NCBI GenBank assembly: GCA_030740295.1
Contig: JASLXP010000513.1
Location: forward strand, 1 to 21,552
DNA length: 21,552 bases
Direction of reading: 5' to 3'
Source: Planctomycetota bacterium
GTDB taxonomy: Bacteria > Planctomycetota > PUPC01 > JACPCR01
Position numbers and translations under genes: made by a program
The notes under the pieces: generated by a model
What the model saw: only the letters and a program-made list of their open reading frames with translations
Told to the model about the DNA's origin: nothing
Databases searched by the model: none
Shown here: piece by piece, positions 8,401-13,801 of the stretch
How positions within the stretch are numbered: the stretch's first letter is position 1
Layout of the letters: each line of letters begins with the position of its first letter

Positions 8401-8512
8401 CGCTGAAGGACGGTACCGAGCAGAGACCAAGCATCAGGGCACCCAGATTCAGAAGAGATCGCGTCCGCCGCGTGAGGACGGTTCCGTAATGAAAAGGATG
8501 GAGTGAAATCAA
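5471..8512 (-). CDS. Exported TPR protein with a degenerate transglutaminase-like core
   Basis: This 1013-residue protein starts with a probable signal peptide: RRTR, then LLNLGALMLGL (residues 15-30), and a likely cut after PSFS near 37. TPR-like helical pairs cover roughly 130-480 (for example residues 140-165 and 440-480) and 810-1005 (for example YPEAHTFHASALELSGD). Between them, residues about 690-765 (RTVLACMEQHI..., TAIFVAAARFIGLKAHYIQLPS, AAIETKQGLMLSSPG) resemble the transglutaminase-like core of SirB1-type proteins. The Cys, His and Asp positions appear to be Pro/Asp, Ala and Ser, so no activity is expected. The protein ends in a charged tail (EEEAKSLKVEEEQEK). It probably acts as a periplasmic or envelope-associated scaffold. 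The start is a TTG at 8512 with no Shine-Dalgarno and is uncertain; the signal peptide supports a start near it. It is divergent from the FHA protein, with a shared spacer of about 180 bases. Confidence 0.8.
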   Translation of the reverse strand: MISLHPFHYGTVLTRRTRSLLNLGALMLGLCSVPSFSEEAFPDAARILKSLQVPLGNVEDLILTRVGWEDLLDRYPSTSIHDLPRLRHEIRMHDSPSEYRRLVRLLHRVSRKSTAIRTAESALRACVRQYEAEPANSTVAAELGLALINLRQYPEALEQLGKALEGGQKRAESFAAYAMACLSVGQIKVAQATIEKAMKKFKYRPQVLLARHYTNLNARNTDPAALSKAVVEPSPAKLEELLDLLSLREAIELDPDYLAVRRTFATIVIDSLRERARRQRGFLGTLHSLRALKQDEGLLKEAIEHLDYVLERDTLASASTVWRRAVSAVLAGDLDEAASRAFIAEGVHFRFPKDSDVKFVTEYAAWLMEQNADDQIRQFLQREENMVPEIEGLLTRAACYWKLGENKKAELYSRLFQTSLSRPLGADERRLRAAGHAIRGAVALSQGKFAEATKQYRQSTRWSPRFVWADYGLAVSLFLKGKASDSLVELQKVAGLLTKECPAKNLLASFHGSEKAGEFVFANRKATKSPDFSRVPKLLDRNLDWLLTMLSLLRAQGPLPVGENVTNSPKLAKDAVNALMRHWDNPRFPEPRMELLATARLVTGLLPALEFNDGQAASLRKISEKALGNWQFQEAHRSPAGLGDASDFPDPFDSPLPLAQMANRSVLGCDTDAERIHALSTWLSFRPKLEYGPARTVLACMEQHIAEPRTRLTPDESTAIFVAAARFIGLKAHYIQLPSIESLNGFAPACAAIETKQGLMLSSPGLGIFGESFSSATLPAEVEVRALYHGLRPGHDRLARVRRAAREYPGSGRAQLALAELLVNRPAQLKAALKHASNAARLLPLYPEAHTFHASALELSGDIENAHAAFRRASRLRPESELPFIARGLVLARQAKFPASLLEFRSALALKPYHLDTRSYLAASLSQTGRKKDALKEARLVFRQDDSRSELHMLILDLLFDLDDEDAVIIELEELLAAQPNNRKARDFLRLIYKKQGREEEAKSLKVEEEQEK

Positions 8513-8692
8513 GGGAGACGTGTTTTGATTGGAATTCAGTCTGATGAGGCGGGGATGTTATCAGAAGGCACCGAGTTTGAACTGTCGGATTCATCAGAGC
8601 GGATCCTGCGGCGCGTCTCTCCCCTCTCTTTCTGTCTGACGGTGAAAGCGATACCATGCCGCTCATTGTTCCTGGACTTAAGCTGCTACCAT

Positions 8693-9958
8693 ATGCCGAG
8701 GCTTGTCAAACACGATGGCGAATCTGTCGATCTGACCGGGCGAAGGGTCAGGATTGGGCGGAGCTCCAGGAACGACATCAATGTGAAAGTCGACGGCATC
8801 TCTCGTATGCATTGCGAGCTTCGCTCTGTAGATGATGGATACGTCATCGTGGATCTGGGCAGCAGCAACGGCACCTGGGTGAACAAAAAGAAAATCACTC
8901 GCTATGAGCTGCAGGACGGCGACCGCATCCAGATAGGCCGGCTTAAGATGAAGTATCACGTGGATGAGGAGGACGAGGATGCAGAGGTCGCCGAGGCAGC
9001 TTTGGAAGCTGAAGAGGAGTGGGTGGACGAAGTTGAGGAGGAAGAGGACGAAGAGGAATCCGAGGCAAAGCGTAAGAAGAGGGAATTCCTGGAGAGGGAA
9101 CGAGTCAGACGGAGGGAAGAGGAAGAGAGCGAAGAAGAGGCGGAGGAAGATGATGATAAGGGGGAGGAGGAAGAGGCAGAGACTGAAGCTCAGAAGAGGA
9201 AGCGAGAATTCCTGAAAAAATCTGAGGAAGAAGAAGGGGAAGAGAAGGAAAAAAAAGAAAAAGAGAAAGCAGACAGACCGGAAAGAAGAGCTTCCAGACC
9301 CAAACCAAAACCCGGCAAACGGATCCTCAGAAGGAAAAAGAAGAAGGAGCGGCCCAAAGCCAACATACCACTCGTCGCCGCGGCCGTTGCTCTGGGGATC
9401 CTGACCGCAATCTCACTTGGTTCGGTCCTGAATTCGATTCCGGAGGCACCTGCAGACCCGGTCAACAACACGACCATCCACGCCTATCTCGAACGTGCCG
9501 AATATCTCTACGAGCTCGGAGAGACAGAGCTGGCAACTCCGGCGCACTCAAAGCTCTTCCGATTCGTTGGGAAACACAAGGCGACCGACCAAGACCTTCA
9601 GGTGAGGCTGGCAACCGCACGGACCAGAATGAAGGAGCTCAGAGATGAGCCGAGCAAAAGGAGATTCGAAGAAAAGGCCCTCACAGCTCTCATCGAAGCC
9701 TTCCTGACGAATCTCCGCGACGGACGAACCATCCGCGCCTGGACCCTCTGGGAACCGGCGACCTTAAGCAGACGAAAAGAGTTCACGAATCACATAAGGT
9801 GGGATTTCCGTGTCGGACTCCGTCATTCCTCTGAAGCAGAAGTGTCCGTGCCGGTAACCGTCAAGCACTCCAAGGCAAATGTGGGCAACGACGGCCGCTA
9901 TGATTTCCTCGTAAAAAAGATCGACGGTGAATGGAAGATCAGCAGCGTGACTCCGTAG
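8693..9958 (+). CDS. Membrane-anchored FHA domain protein with a charged linker
   Basis: This 421-residue protein begins with an FHA domain (about 1-90), a module that binds phosphothreonine peptides. The key residues are GRSSRND (22-28), SRMHCE (37-42) and GSSNGTWVN (56-64). A strongly charged Glu/Lys/Arg linker (about 92-223) follows, with a duplicated KRK(K)REFL motif. A basic KKKKERPK stop-transfer stretch leads into one membrane helix (about 225-247, IPLVAAAVALGILTAISLG). The last 170 residues would be outside the membrane; they end in YDFLVKKIDGEWKISSVTP, which resembles the closing strands of an NTF2/SnoaL-like domain. I chose the ATG at 8693 because the FHA fold starts there (MPRLVKHDG); a TTG at 8525 is in frame but adds 56 residues without domain character. 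The FHA domain would face the cytoplasm and could read marks made by the kinase at 11884-13416. Confidence 0.88.
   Translation: MPRLVKHDGESVDLTGRRVRIGRSSRNDINVKVDGISRMHCELRSVDDGYVIVDLGSSNGTWVNKKKITRYELQDGDRIQIGRLKMKYHVDEEDEDAEVAEAALEAEEEWVDEVEEEEDEEESEAKRKKREFLERERVRRREEEESEEEAEEDDDKGEEEEAETEAQKRKREFLKKSEEEEGEEKEKKEKEKADRPERRASRPKPKPGKRILRRKKKKERPKANIPLVAAAVALGILTAISLGSVLNSIPEAPADPVNNTTIHAYLERAEYLYELGETELATPAHSKLFRFVGKHKATDQDLQVRLATARTRMKELRDEPSKRRFEEKALTALIEAFLTNLRDGRTIRAWTLWEPATLSRRKEFTNHIRWDFRVGLRHSSEAEVSVPVTVKHSKANVGNDGRYDFLVKKIDGEWKISSVTP
8966..9356 (+). repeat. Long purine-rich tract encoding the charged linker
   Basis: About 390 bases of the coding strand are overwhelmingly A and G, because the linker is made of GAA/GAG/AAG/AGG codons. 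The purest parts are around 9031-9060, 9107-9175 and 9222-9290. Two similar segments encode KRKKREFLE and KRKREFLKK about 43 codons apart, which suggests an internal duplication. Confidence 0.7.
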
Positions 9959-9962
9959 TCAC
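9947..9962. other. Small palindrome over the FHA protein stop codon
   Basis: GTGACT (9947-9952) pairs with AGTCAC (9957-9962) around CCGT, covering the TAG stop of the FHA gene. The gene is convergent with the small membrane-protein gene that ends at 9994. There is no T-tract, so a role in termination is only possible. Confidence 0.3.
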
Positions 9963-9993
9963 TCCGGACAGTCTATCTGTTCGTTAAAGCGAA

Positions 9994-10230
9994 TCAGAAG
10001 TTCCAGAGGATCGGCATCCTTGGAGCCTGATCAGATGAGTCGGTCACACGCGGCGCCATCTCTGTTGAGAGCACAGTCGAAGTCATCGGCTCTGTCGATT
10101 TTGGAGGACCCTCTCTCTGCATCCGGGCACCGAAAGCCAGGCCCAGAATCAGGGCCGCAGTAAACAGGACCAACAGGCCCCAATGTGTGGAACCGCTTTG
10201 CACTCGAATGATTGGATATGACGGGTACAT
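9994..10230 (-). CDS. Small single-span membrane protein, unknown function
   Basis: This 78-residue protein has a short N-terminal segment, one hydrophobic helix at about residues 17-36 (WGLLVLFTAALILGLAFGA), and a Ser/Thr/Pro/Met-rich tail with several acidic residues. The start is well supported: ATG at 10228-10230 with GAGG (10237-10240 on the plus-strand numbering) six bases before it. It lies 29 bases downstream of the first pseudopilin gene on the same strand, so it is probably the last gene of that operon. I do not recognise a family. An overlapping frame (10031-10246) has no such support. Its place suggests a membrane partner of the pseudopilins, which is inference only. Confidence 0.6.
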   Translation of the reverse strand: MYPSYPIIRVQSGSTHWGLLVLFTAALILGLAFGARMQREGPPKSTEPMTSTVLSTEMAPRVTDSSDQAPRMPILWNF

Positions 10231-10259
10231 TTGTTGCCTCGTTCAACAGAGCTGCTCGA

Positions 10260-10883
10260 TTAATTCGCCATCATGTCTACGGGCGAGTCTTTGCCGATGG
10301 TTGACTTGCCAGCCCCGCCGGTCGCGGCCGACGAGATGGACGATGTCCACTCCACGTGGGCATCGAAGTAGAGAAGATTGACACCGCCATCATGGTTCGG
10401 TGGGTCTTCTGCATCGTCGCACATCATCAGCGTGTTGGATGGCATCTTGTCCACGATGACGCCCATCCTTCCGTCGCGGCCGGCAAAGGAGACATCAATG
10501 TCTCGGAGCGCTGTGAAACGCCGGCCGAGCTCGCCACCGTCATCGTTGTCGTCTGCAGATGAAGGGCAGAGGTATAAGTCCGGTTCGTTCAGCAGGGATG
10601 TCCAATACATGGATGCTATCCACTGTGCGCCATCGAACGATGCTTTCTGTGTGCCCGGCCAGGTGTAGTATCGACCCTTTCCGTACTGGTCGATGTATTG
10701 GATCATGCCGGTACCGAGCTGTCGGAGGTTGTTCTTGCATTTCATTTTGCGGCTGCCACGATGACAATTGTGTCTTGCGAACATCGGCAGCACGACGCCA
10801 GCGAGGACAACGAGTACGAGGAGCAGCACTCCCAGGTCGATCAGAGTGAATGCTTCAGGTTTCCTCTTCGATTTGGCAATCAT
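10260..10883 (-). CDS. Pseudopilin-like protein with H-X9-D[A] ending (paralogue 1)
   Basis: This 207-residue protein carries a class III (prepilin peptidase-type) N-terminus: a basic leader MIAKSKRKPEA, then FTLIDLGVLLLVLVVLAGVVLP. The cut is expected before Phe12. Mature position 5 is Asp rather than the usual Glu, and the residue before the cut is Ala rather than Gly. KCKNNLRQLGTGMIQYIDQYGKG follows, and near the end NHDGGVNLLYFDAHVEW matches the 'H-X9-DG' processing-associated pattern with Ala for Gly. Such DUF1559-type proteins are numerous in Planctomycetes and relatives. The ATG at 10881-10883 has a perfect AGGAGG six to seven bases upstream, which rules out the longer open frame to 10997. 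It follows paralogue 2 by 10 bases and is about 88% identical to it over the last 160 residues. Confidence 0.88.
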   Translation of the reverse strand: MIAKSKRKPEAFTLIDLGVLLLVLVVLAGVVLPMFARHNCHRGSRKMKCKNNLRQLGTGMIQYIDQYGKGRYYTWPGTQKASFDGAQWIASMYWTSLLNEPDLYLCPSSADDNDDGGELGRRFTALRDIDVSFAGRDGRMGVIVDKMPSNTLMMCDDAEDPPNHDGGVNLLYFDAHVEWTSSISSAATGGAGKSTIGKDSPVDMMAN

Positions 10884-10888
10884 GGTTT

Positions 10889-10894
10889 CCTCCT
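10889..10894 (-). promoter_or_regulatory. Shine-Dalgarno of pseudopilin 1 overlapping the upstream stop
   Basis: The minus strand reads AGGAGG here, five bases before the ATG at 10881-10883. Its first base is the last base of the TGA stop (10894-10896) of pseudopilin 2. The arrangement fixes the start of paralogue 1 and suggests that a ribosome finishing paralogue 2 can restart on paralogue 1. Confidence 0.75.
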
Positions 10895-11496
10895 CAATTA
10901 GCGAGCATGTCCACGGGCGAGTCTTTTCCAATTGTTGACTTGCCGGTCTCGCCGGACGCGGCAGGTGAGATTGATGAAGACCACTCCACGTGGGCATCGA
11001 AGTAAAGCAGGTTCACACCGTCATCATGGTTGGGCGGGCCTTCAGAGTCGTCACACATCATCAGCGTATTGGATGGCATCTTGTCCACGATGGCGCCCAT
11101 CCTTCCATCGCGGCCGGCGTAGGAGACATCGATGGATCGCAGTACCGTGAAGCGCCGACCGAGCTCGCCACCGTCATCGTTGTCGTCCACAGAGAAAGGG
11201 CAGAGATACAGATCTGGTTCGTTCAGGAGCGAAGTCCAGTACATGGTCGCGATCCATTGCGCACCATTGAACGATGCCTTCTGTGTGCCGGGCCAAGAGT
11301 AGTATCGGCCCTTTCCGTACTGATCGATGTATTGGATCATGCCGGTACCGAGCTGCCGGAGGTTGTTTTTGCATTTCCTGTGATGACCACTGTGTTCGCG
11401 TGACCGTACCAGTGCGGGCAACAACATGCCCACCAACACGATCAGCCCCGCCAGGATTGCCAGATCAACGAGTGTGAATGCTCTTCGTCCGTTCAT
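10894..11496 (-). CDS. Pseudopilin-like protein with H-X9-D[A] ending (paralogue 2)
   Basis: This 200-residue protein starts with MNGRRA and then FTLVDLAILAGLIVLVGMLLPAL, a prepilin-type helix with the cut expected before Phe7 and Asp at mature position 5. The body (RKCKNNLRQLGTGMIQYIDQYG... to the end STIGKDSPVDMLAN) is almost the same as in paralogue 1, including NHDDGVNLLYFDAHVEW. The N-terminal 45 residues differ clearly. The ATG at 11494-11496 is preceded by AAGGAA at a spacing of about eight. The frame stays open upstream to 11760, but that extension lacks any pilin character. It is the first gene of a likely three-gene operon with paralogue 1 and the 78-residue membrane protein. Mature products would sit in the inner membrane with the body outside, perhaps as part of a type II secretion or pilus-like assembly. 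No assembly ATPase or prepilin peptidase gene is in the window. Confidence 0.87.
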   Translation of the reverse strand: MNGRRAFTLVDLAILAGLIVLVGMLLPALVRSREHSGHHRKCKNNLRQLGTGMIQYIDQYGKGRYYSWPGTQKASFNGAQWIATMYWTSLLNEPDLYLCPFSVDDNDDGGELGRRFTVLRSIDVSYAGRDGRMGAIVDKMPSNTLMMCDDSEGPPNHDDGVNLLYFDAHVEWSSSISPAASGETGKSTIGKDSPVDMLAN

Positions 11497-11883
11497 GAGA
11501 GTCGTTCCTTTATTCGACCTGTTTCCGCAGAGCTCAGTCTGTTTAAATGACACTGCGTCGGGGACACGCATAGCCGTTGTCTCCCAGCACCGAAGTTCTC
11601 GGCACCGGCGCGTGAAGCGACGAGCAGCCCTGTATGGCAAGCTGTGTGCCGCCGACTTCATCTGAGCTGATTCTTGGAAAGGCCAACCCTCTGAAAAGCA
11701 CGTTTGTGGATGTTTTGTGCCGTTTCCTGCCAATGGAATTACTTCGCCTTCGTAATGCACCCGCAGTTCCGTGATACTGTGCCGCGGTATCTGCCAGGCT
11801 ACCGGTATGTCGAATCTGACATACTTGGGTAACGAAGTTCACAGATGGGTAGATGTTTTCTTAGGGCCGGTCTATGCCGCGGC
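11497..11883. other. Spacer between kinase and pseudopilin genes
   Basis: These 387 bases separate the kinase stop from the pseudopilin operon on the minus strand. They should hold the operon's promoter and leader. Open frames exist (for example minus 11543-11842), but none has a good start, ribosome site or protein-like composition. I see no convincing promoter or terminator. Confidence 0.4.
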
Positions 11884-13416
11884 TTACAGGAACTTCGCCA
11901 TGTCGTCGGCGAGCTCCTGGCAGGTCTGGTAGCGTCCGGCGAGGTCTCGCTTCATCGCCTTTTGAATGACACGGACGAAATCCAGTGAGAGGTTGCTGTT
12001 GTGGACGATCGGATTGACCGGGTCTTCCGTGATCGAGCGTTTGATGATGTCGAGCATGTTCTTGCCGCTGAACGGATGATGGCGGGTCACCGCGTAGTAG
12101 AGGGTTGCGCCTAGAGAATAGATATCCACCCGGCTGTCGATATCGGGGCTGCCCTGGGCCTGCTCGGGGGCCATGTATCCGGGGGTGCCCAAAAGGGTGC
12201 CCATGGCCGTTACCTGGACCTCGGAGCTATCCAGGCTCTTCGCCAGGCCGAGGTCGGTCAGCTTGGGTTTGTTATCTTTGGTGACCATGATGTTGGCCGG
12301 CTTCAGATCTCGATGAACGATGTTGGCCTGGTGTGCGTGATAGAGACCATCCGCGAGGGAATAGAACATGACCGCGGCGGCGGCCTGCTCGAGAACACCG
12401 TTCTTGACCACGATATCGTGGAGGTTGCTGCCGTCTACGTATTCCATGGCCAGGTAGAGGTGCTTTTCGGCCTTGCCCCGGTCGTAGACGGTGGTAATCG
12501 TGGGATGCCGAAGCTGCGCGCCTGTCTTGGCCTCACGGATGAACCGCTGGACCGCGGTGTTGTTCTCTTCCACTGCGGAATGCAGAATTTTGTAGGCGAC
12601 AGTTCGCCCGGTGGAAATCTGGCGAGCCTTGTAAACCGCTCCAACCGCGCCTTTTCCCAGCAGGTCCTGGATGTCATAGTCACCCTCGACCGTGCCAACC
12701 ATTGGGTCTGTCTTTTTGGGCTTTGGCGTCGGACGGGGTTGTGCCGGTGGCGTAGGCTGGGCCGGCTGGGCCGGCGGGGCTTGTGCTTGTGGCGTAGGCT
12801 GGGCAGGCTGTGGCGCAGACCGGGCTTGTGCCTGTGGCGTAGGCTGTGCAGGCTGGGCTTGCGCCGGTGGCGTGGGCTGGGCAGGCTGTGGCGCAGGCCG
12901 GGCCTGTGGCTCTGGCGCGGCAGGTCTTGCAGGCCGTTCCTGGGGATATGCACCGGAACCAGATTCTGAGCCCTCTGCAGGATCGCGGTTGACCGGCGGG
13001 GATGGGGCTGGCCTCGGGGCCGGGGCTGCGGCAGCCCCGGATGGTGGCTGTTCGTCCGGCTTCGTTGAAAGGGACAGCTCTTCAAATTCCCGAGTCTCTT
13101 CGCTTTGGTGCTCGAGCTCCTCTTCATCGAATCTGAAAGTAACCGAACCTGTCCGTACCTGGTCCCCATTCTTGAGCAGGACGGCCGATTTCTGTCGCTC
13201 GCCATTCAGGCGAGTGCCGTTCGATGAGCCAAGGTCCTTGACCATCGTGCCGGATTCTGACTGATAGAAAATGCAGTGTTTCCTGGAAACCCTTGGATCG
13301 ATGACAACGATCTCGTTCTCAGGGACGCGACCGAGGCTTAATTCTCCCTCCTGAAGAATTACGAAAACCTGGCCCGCGATCTTCCCTTCAATGGCCTCTA
13401 GTTTTCCGCGTTTCAT
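11884..13416 (-). CDS. FHA domain Ser/Thr protein kinase
   Basis: This 510-residue soluble protein has three parts. An FHA domain (about 1-97) has LGRVPEN (28-34), SRKHC (44-48) and GSSNGTRLNG (63-72). A Pro/Ala/Gln linker (about 120-235) follows. The Hanks-type kinase domain (about 246-510) has the glycine loop GKGAVGAVY (254-262), Lys276 in VAYK, VHRDLKPANIM (367-377) with Asp370, TDLG (Asp388; DLG replaces the common DFG) and APEQ (417-420). All catalytic residues are present, so the kinase should be active. There is no membrane helix or sensor domain. The FHA domain could bind the kinase's own phosphothreonines or those of partners such as the membrane FHA protein nearby. The start ATG at 13414-13416 is followed at once by the FHA fold, but no Shine-Dalgarno is seen. 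The minus-strand TATAAA near 13460 may be a -10 element. Confidence 0.95.
   Translation of the reverse strand: MKRGKLEAIEGKIAGQVFVILQEGELSLGRVPENEIVVIDPRVSRKHCIFYQSESGTMVKDLGSSNGTRLNGERQKSAVLLKNGDQVRTGSVTFRFDEEELEHQSEETREFEELSLSTKPDEQPPSGAAAAPAPRPAPSPPVNRDPAEGSESGSGAYPQERPARPAAPEPQARPAPQPAQPTPPAQAQPAQPTPQAQARSAPQPAQPTPQAQAPPAQPAQPTPPAQPRPTPKPKKTDPMVGTVEGDYDIQDLLGKGAVGAVYKARQISTGRTVAYKILHSAVEENNTAVQRFIREAKTGAQLRHPTITTVYDRGKAEKHLYLAMEYVDGSNLHDIVVKNGVLEQAAAAVMFYSLADGLYHAHQANIVHRDLKPANIMVTKDNKPKLTDLGLAKSLDSSEVQVTAMGTLLGTPGYMAPEQAQGSPDIDSRVDIYSLGATLYYAVTRHHPFSGKNMLDIIKRSITEDPVNPIVHNSNLSLDFVRVIQKAMKRDLAGRYQTCQELADDMAKFL
12727..12909 (-). repeat. In-frame repeats encoding PAQPTPxAQ units of the kinase linker
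   Basis: The kinase linker is built from imperfect repeats such as PAQPTPPAQA, PAQPTPQAQA and APQPAQPTPQAQ. The DNA shows matching repeats of GGCGTAGGCTG and GGCAGGCTGTGGCGCAG type on the plus strand. The segments are multiples of three, so copy-number change would keep the reading frame. Confidence 0.75.
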
Positions 13417-13454
13417 ATGGCTACTTAGTCGCTCAACCGGAGCTGTCCTGTCGA

Positions 13455-13801
13455 TTACTTTTTATAGGTCGCGCAACTTACGCAACATAACTGATGAATC
13501 CCATAAATCAATTTGGGTAGCGAAGGTGTTTTAAGGGTCTTACAGCGCGTTTGCCAGTGGTCCTTCAGCTCGTATGCGAGCAGGCGGGTGGCAGTCTGGT
13601 ACACCCTGGATGATGCATCTTCATGATTGAGCGTGTCCGTCGACATGGGGGCACATCTTCCATATCAGCGGAGGATGCACTTGCCTCGCAGAGCCGCGCT
13701 GCGATGTCCTTAGGATCTTCAAGCTGAGGATCCGTTATGTTCCACATCGGGGGAACCTGGATACTGTCAGGTTGATGTCTGTGGTCAGGTTCTGAGCTCA
13801 C
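13455..13801 (-). pseudogene. Small gene of about 115 codons, probably frameshifted
   Basis: Two minus-strand frames join into one plausible protein. The first starts with GTG at 13799-13801 and overlaps the GH2 stop as GTGA, a classic coupling arrangement. It reads through VPPMWNITDPQLEDPKDIAA to DMEDVP near 13648. The second frame continues from ATG 13644-13646 with STDTLNHEDASSRVYQTATRLLAYELKDHWQ and ends in ATYKK at 13455. The switch occurs in a run of five C (minus strand), and one extra C would join them. Past the switch the first frame turns Arg/Pro/Cys-rich up to its stop at 13565, as expected of a wrong frame. Either an assembly or sequencing error or a real mutation could explain this. 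The downstream half may also be translated alone. I do not recognise the family. The protein is soluble, helical in its second half, and has three Cys near the end. Confidence 0.5.

Noticed and set aside
8525..8692. 56-residue N-terminal extension of the FHA protein
   Set aside because: It starts with TTG, has no domain or signal-peptide character, and would use the spacer that should hold the divergent promoters.
10884..10997. Longer N-terminus of pseudopilin 1
   Set aside because: It is the end of the upstream paralogue read in another frame. The perfect AGGAGG site sets the ATG at 10883.
11497..11760. Longer N-terminus of pseudopilin 2
   Set aside because: The frame happens to be open, but a prepilin leader must be short and basic, and MNGRRA fits with its own ribosome site.
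11543..11842. 99-residue minus-strand ORF in the kinase-pseudopilin spacer
   Set aside because: It has no ribosome site, an Arg/Ser/Gly-rich composition and no recognisable domain. It is probably a random open frame.
12313..13264. Long plus-strand ORFs opposite the kinase linker
   Set aside because: They are shadows produced by the GC-rich repetitive PAQ linker, and their Trp/Gly/Cys/Arg-rich repeats are not protein-like.
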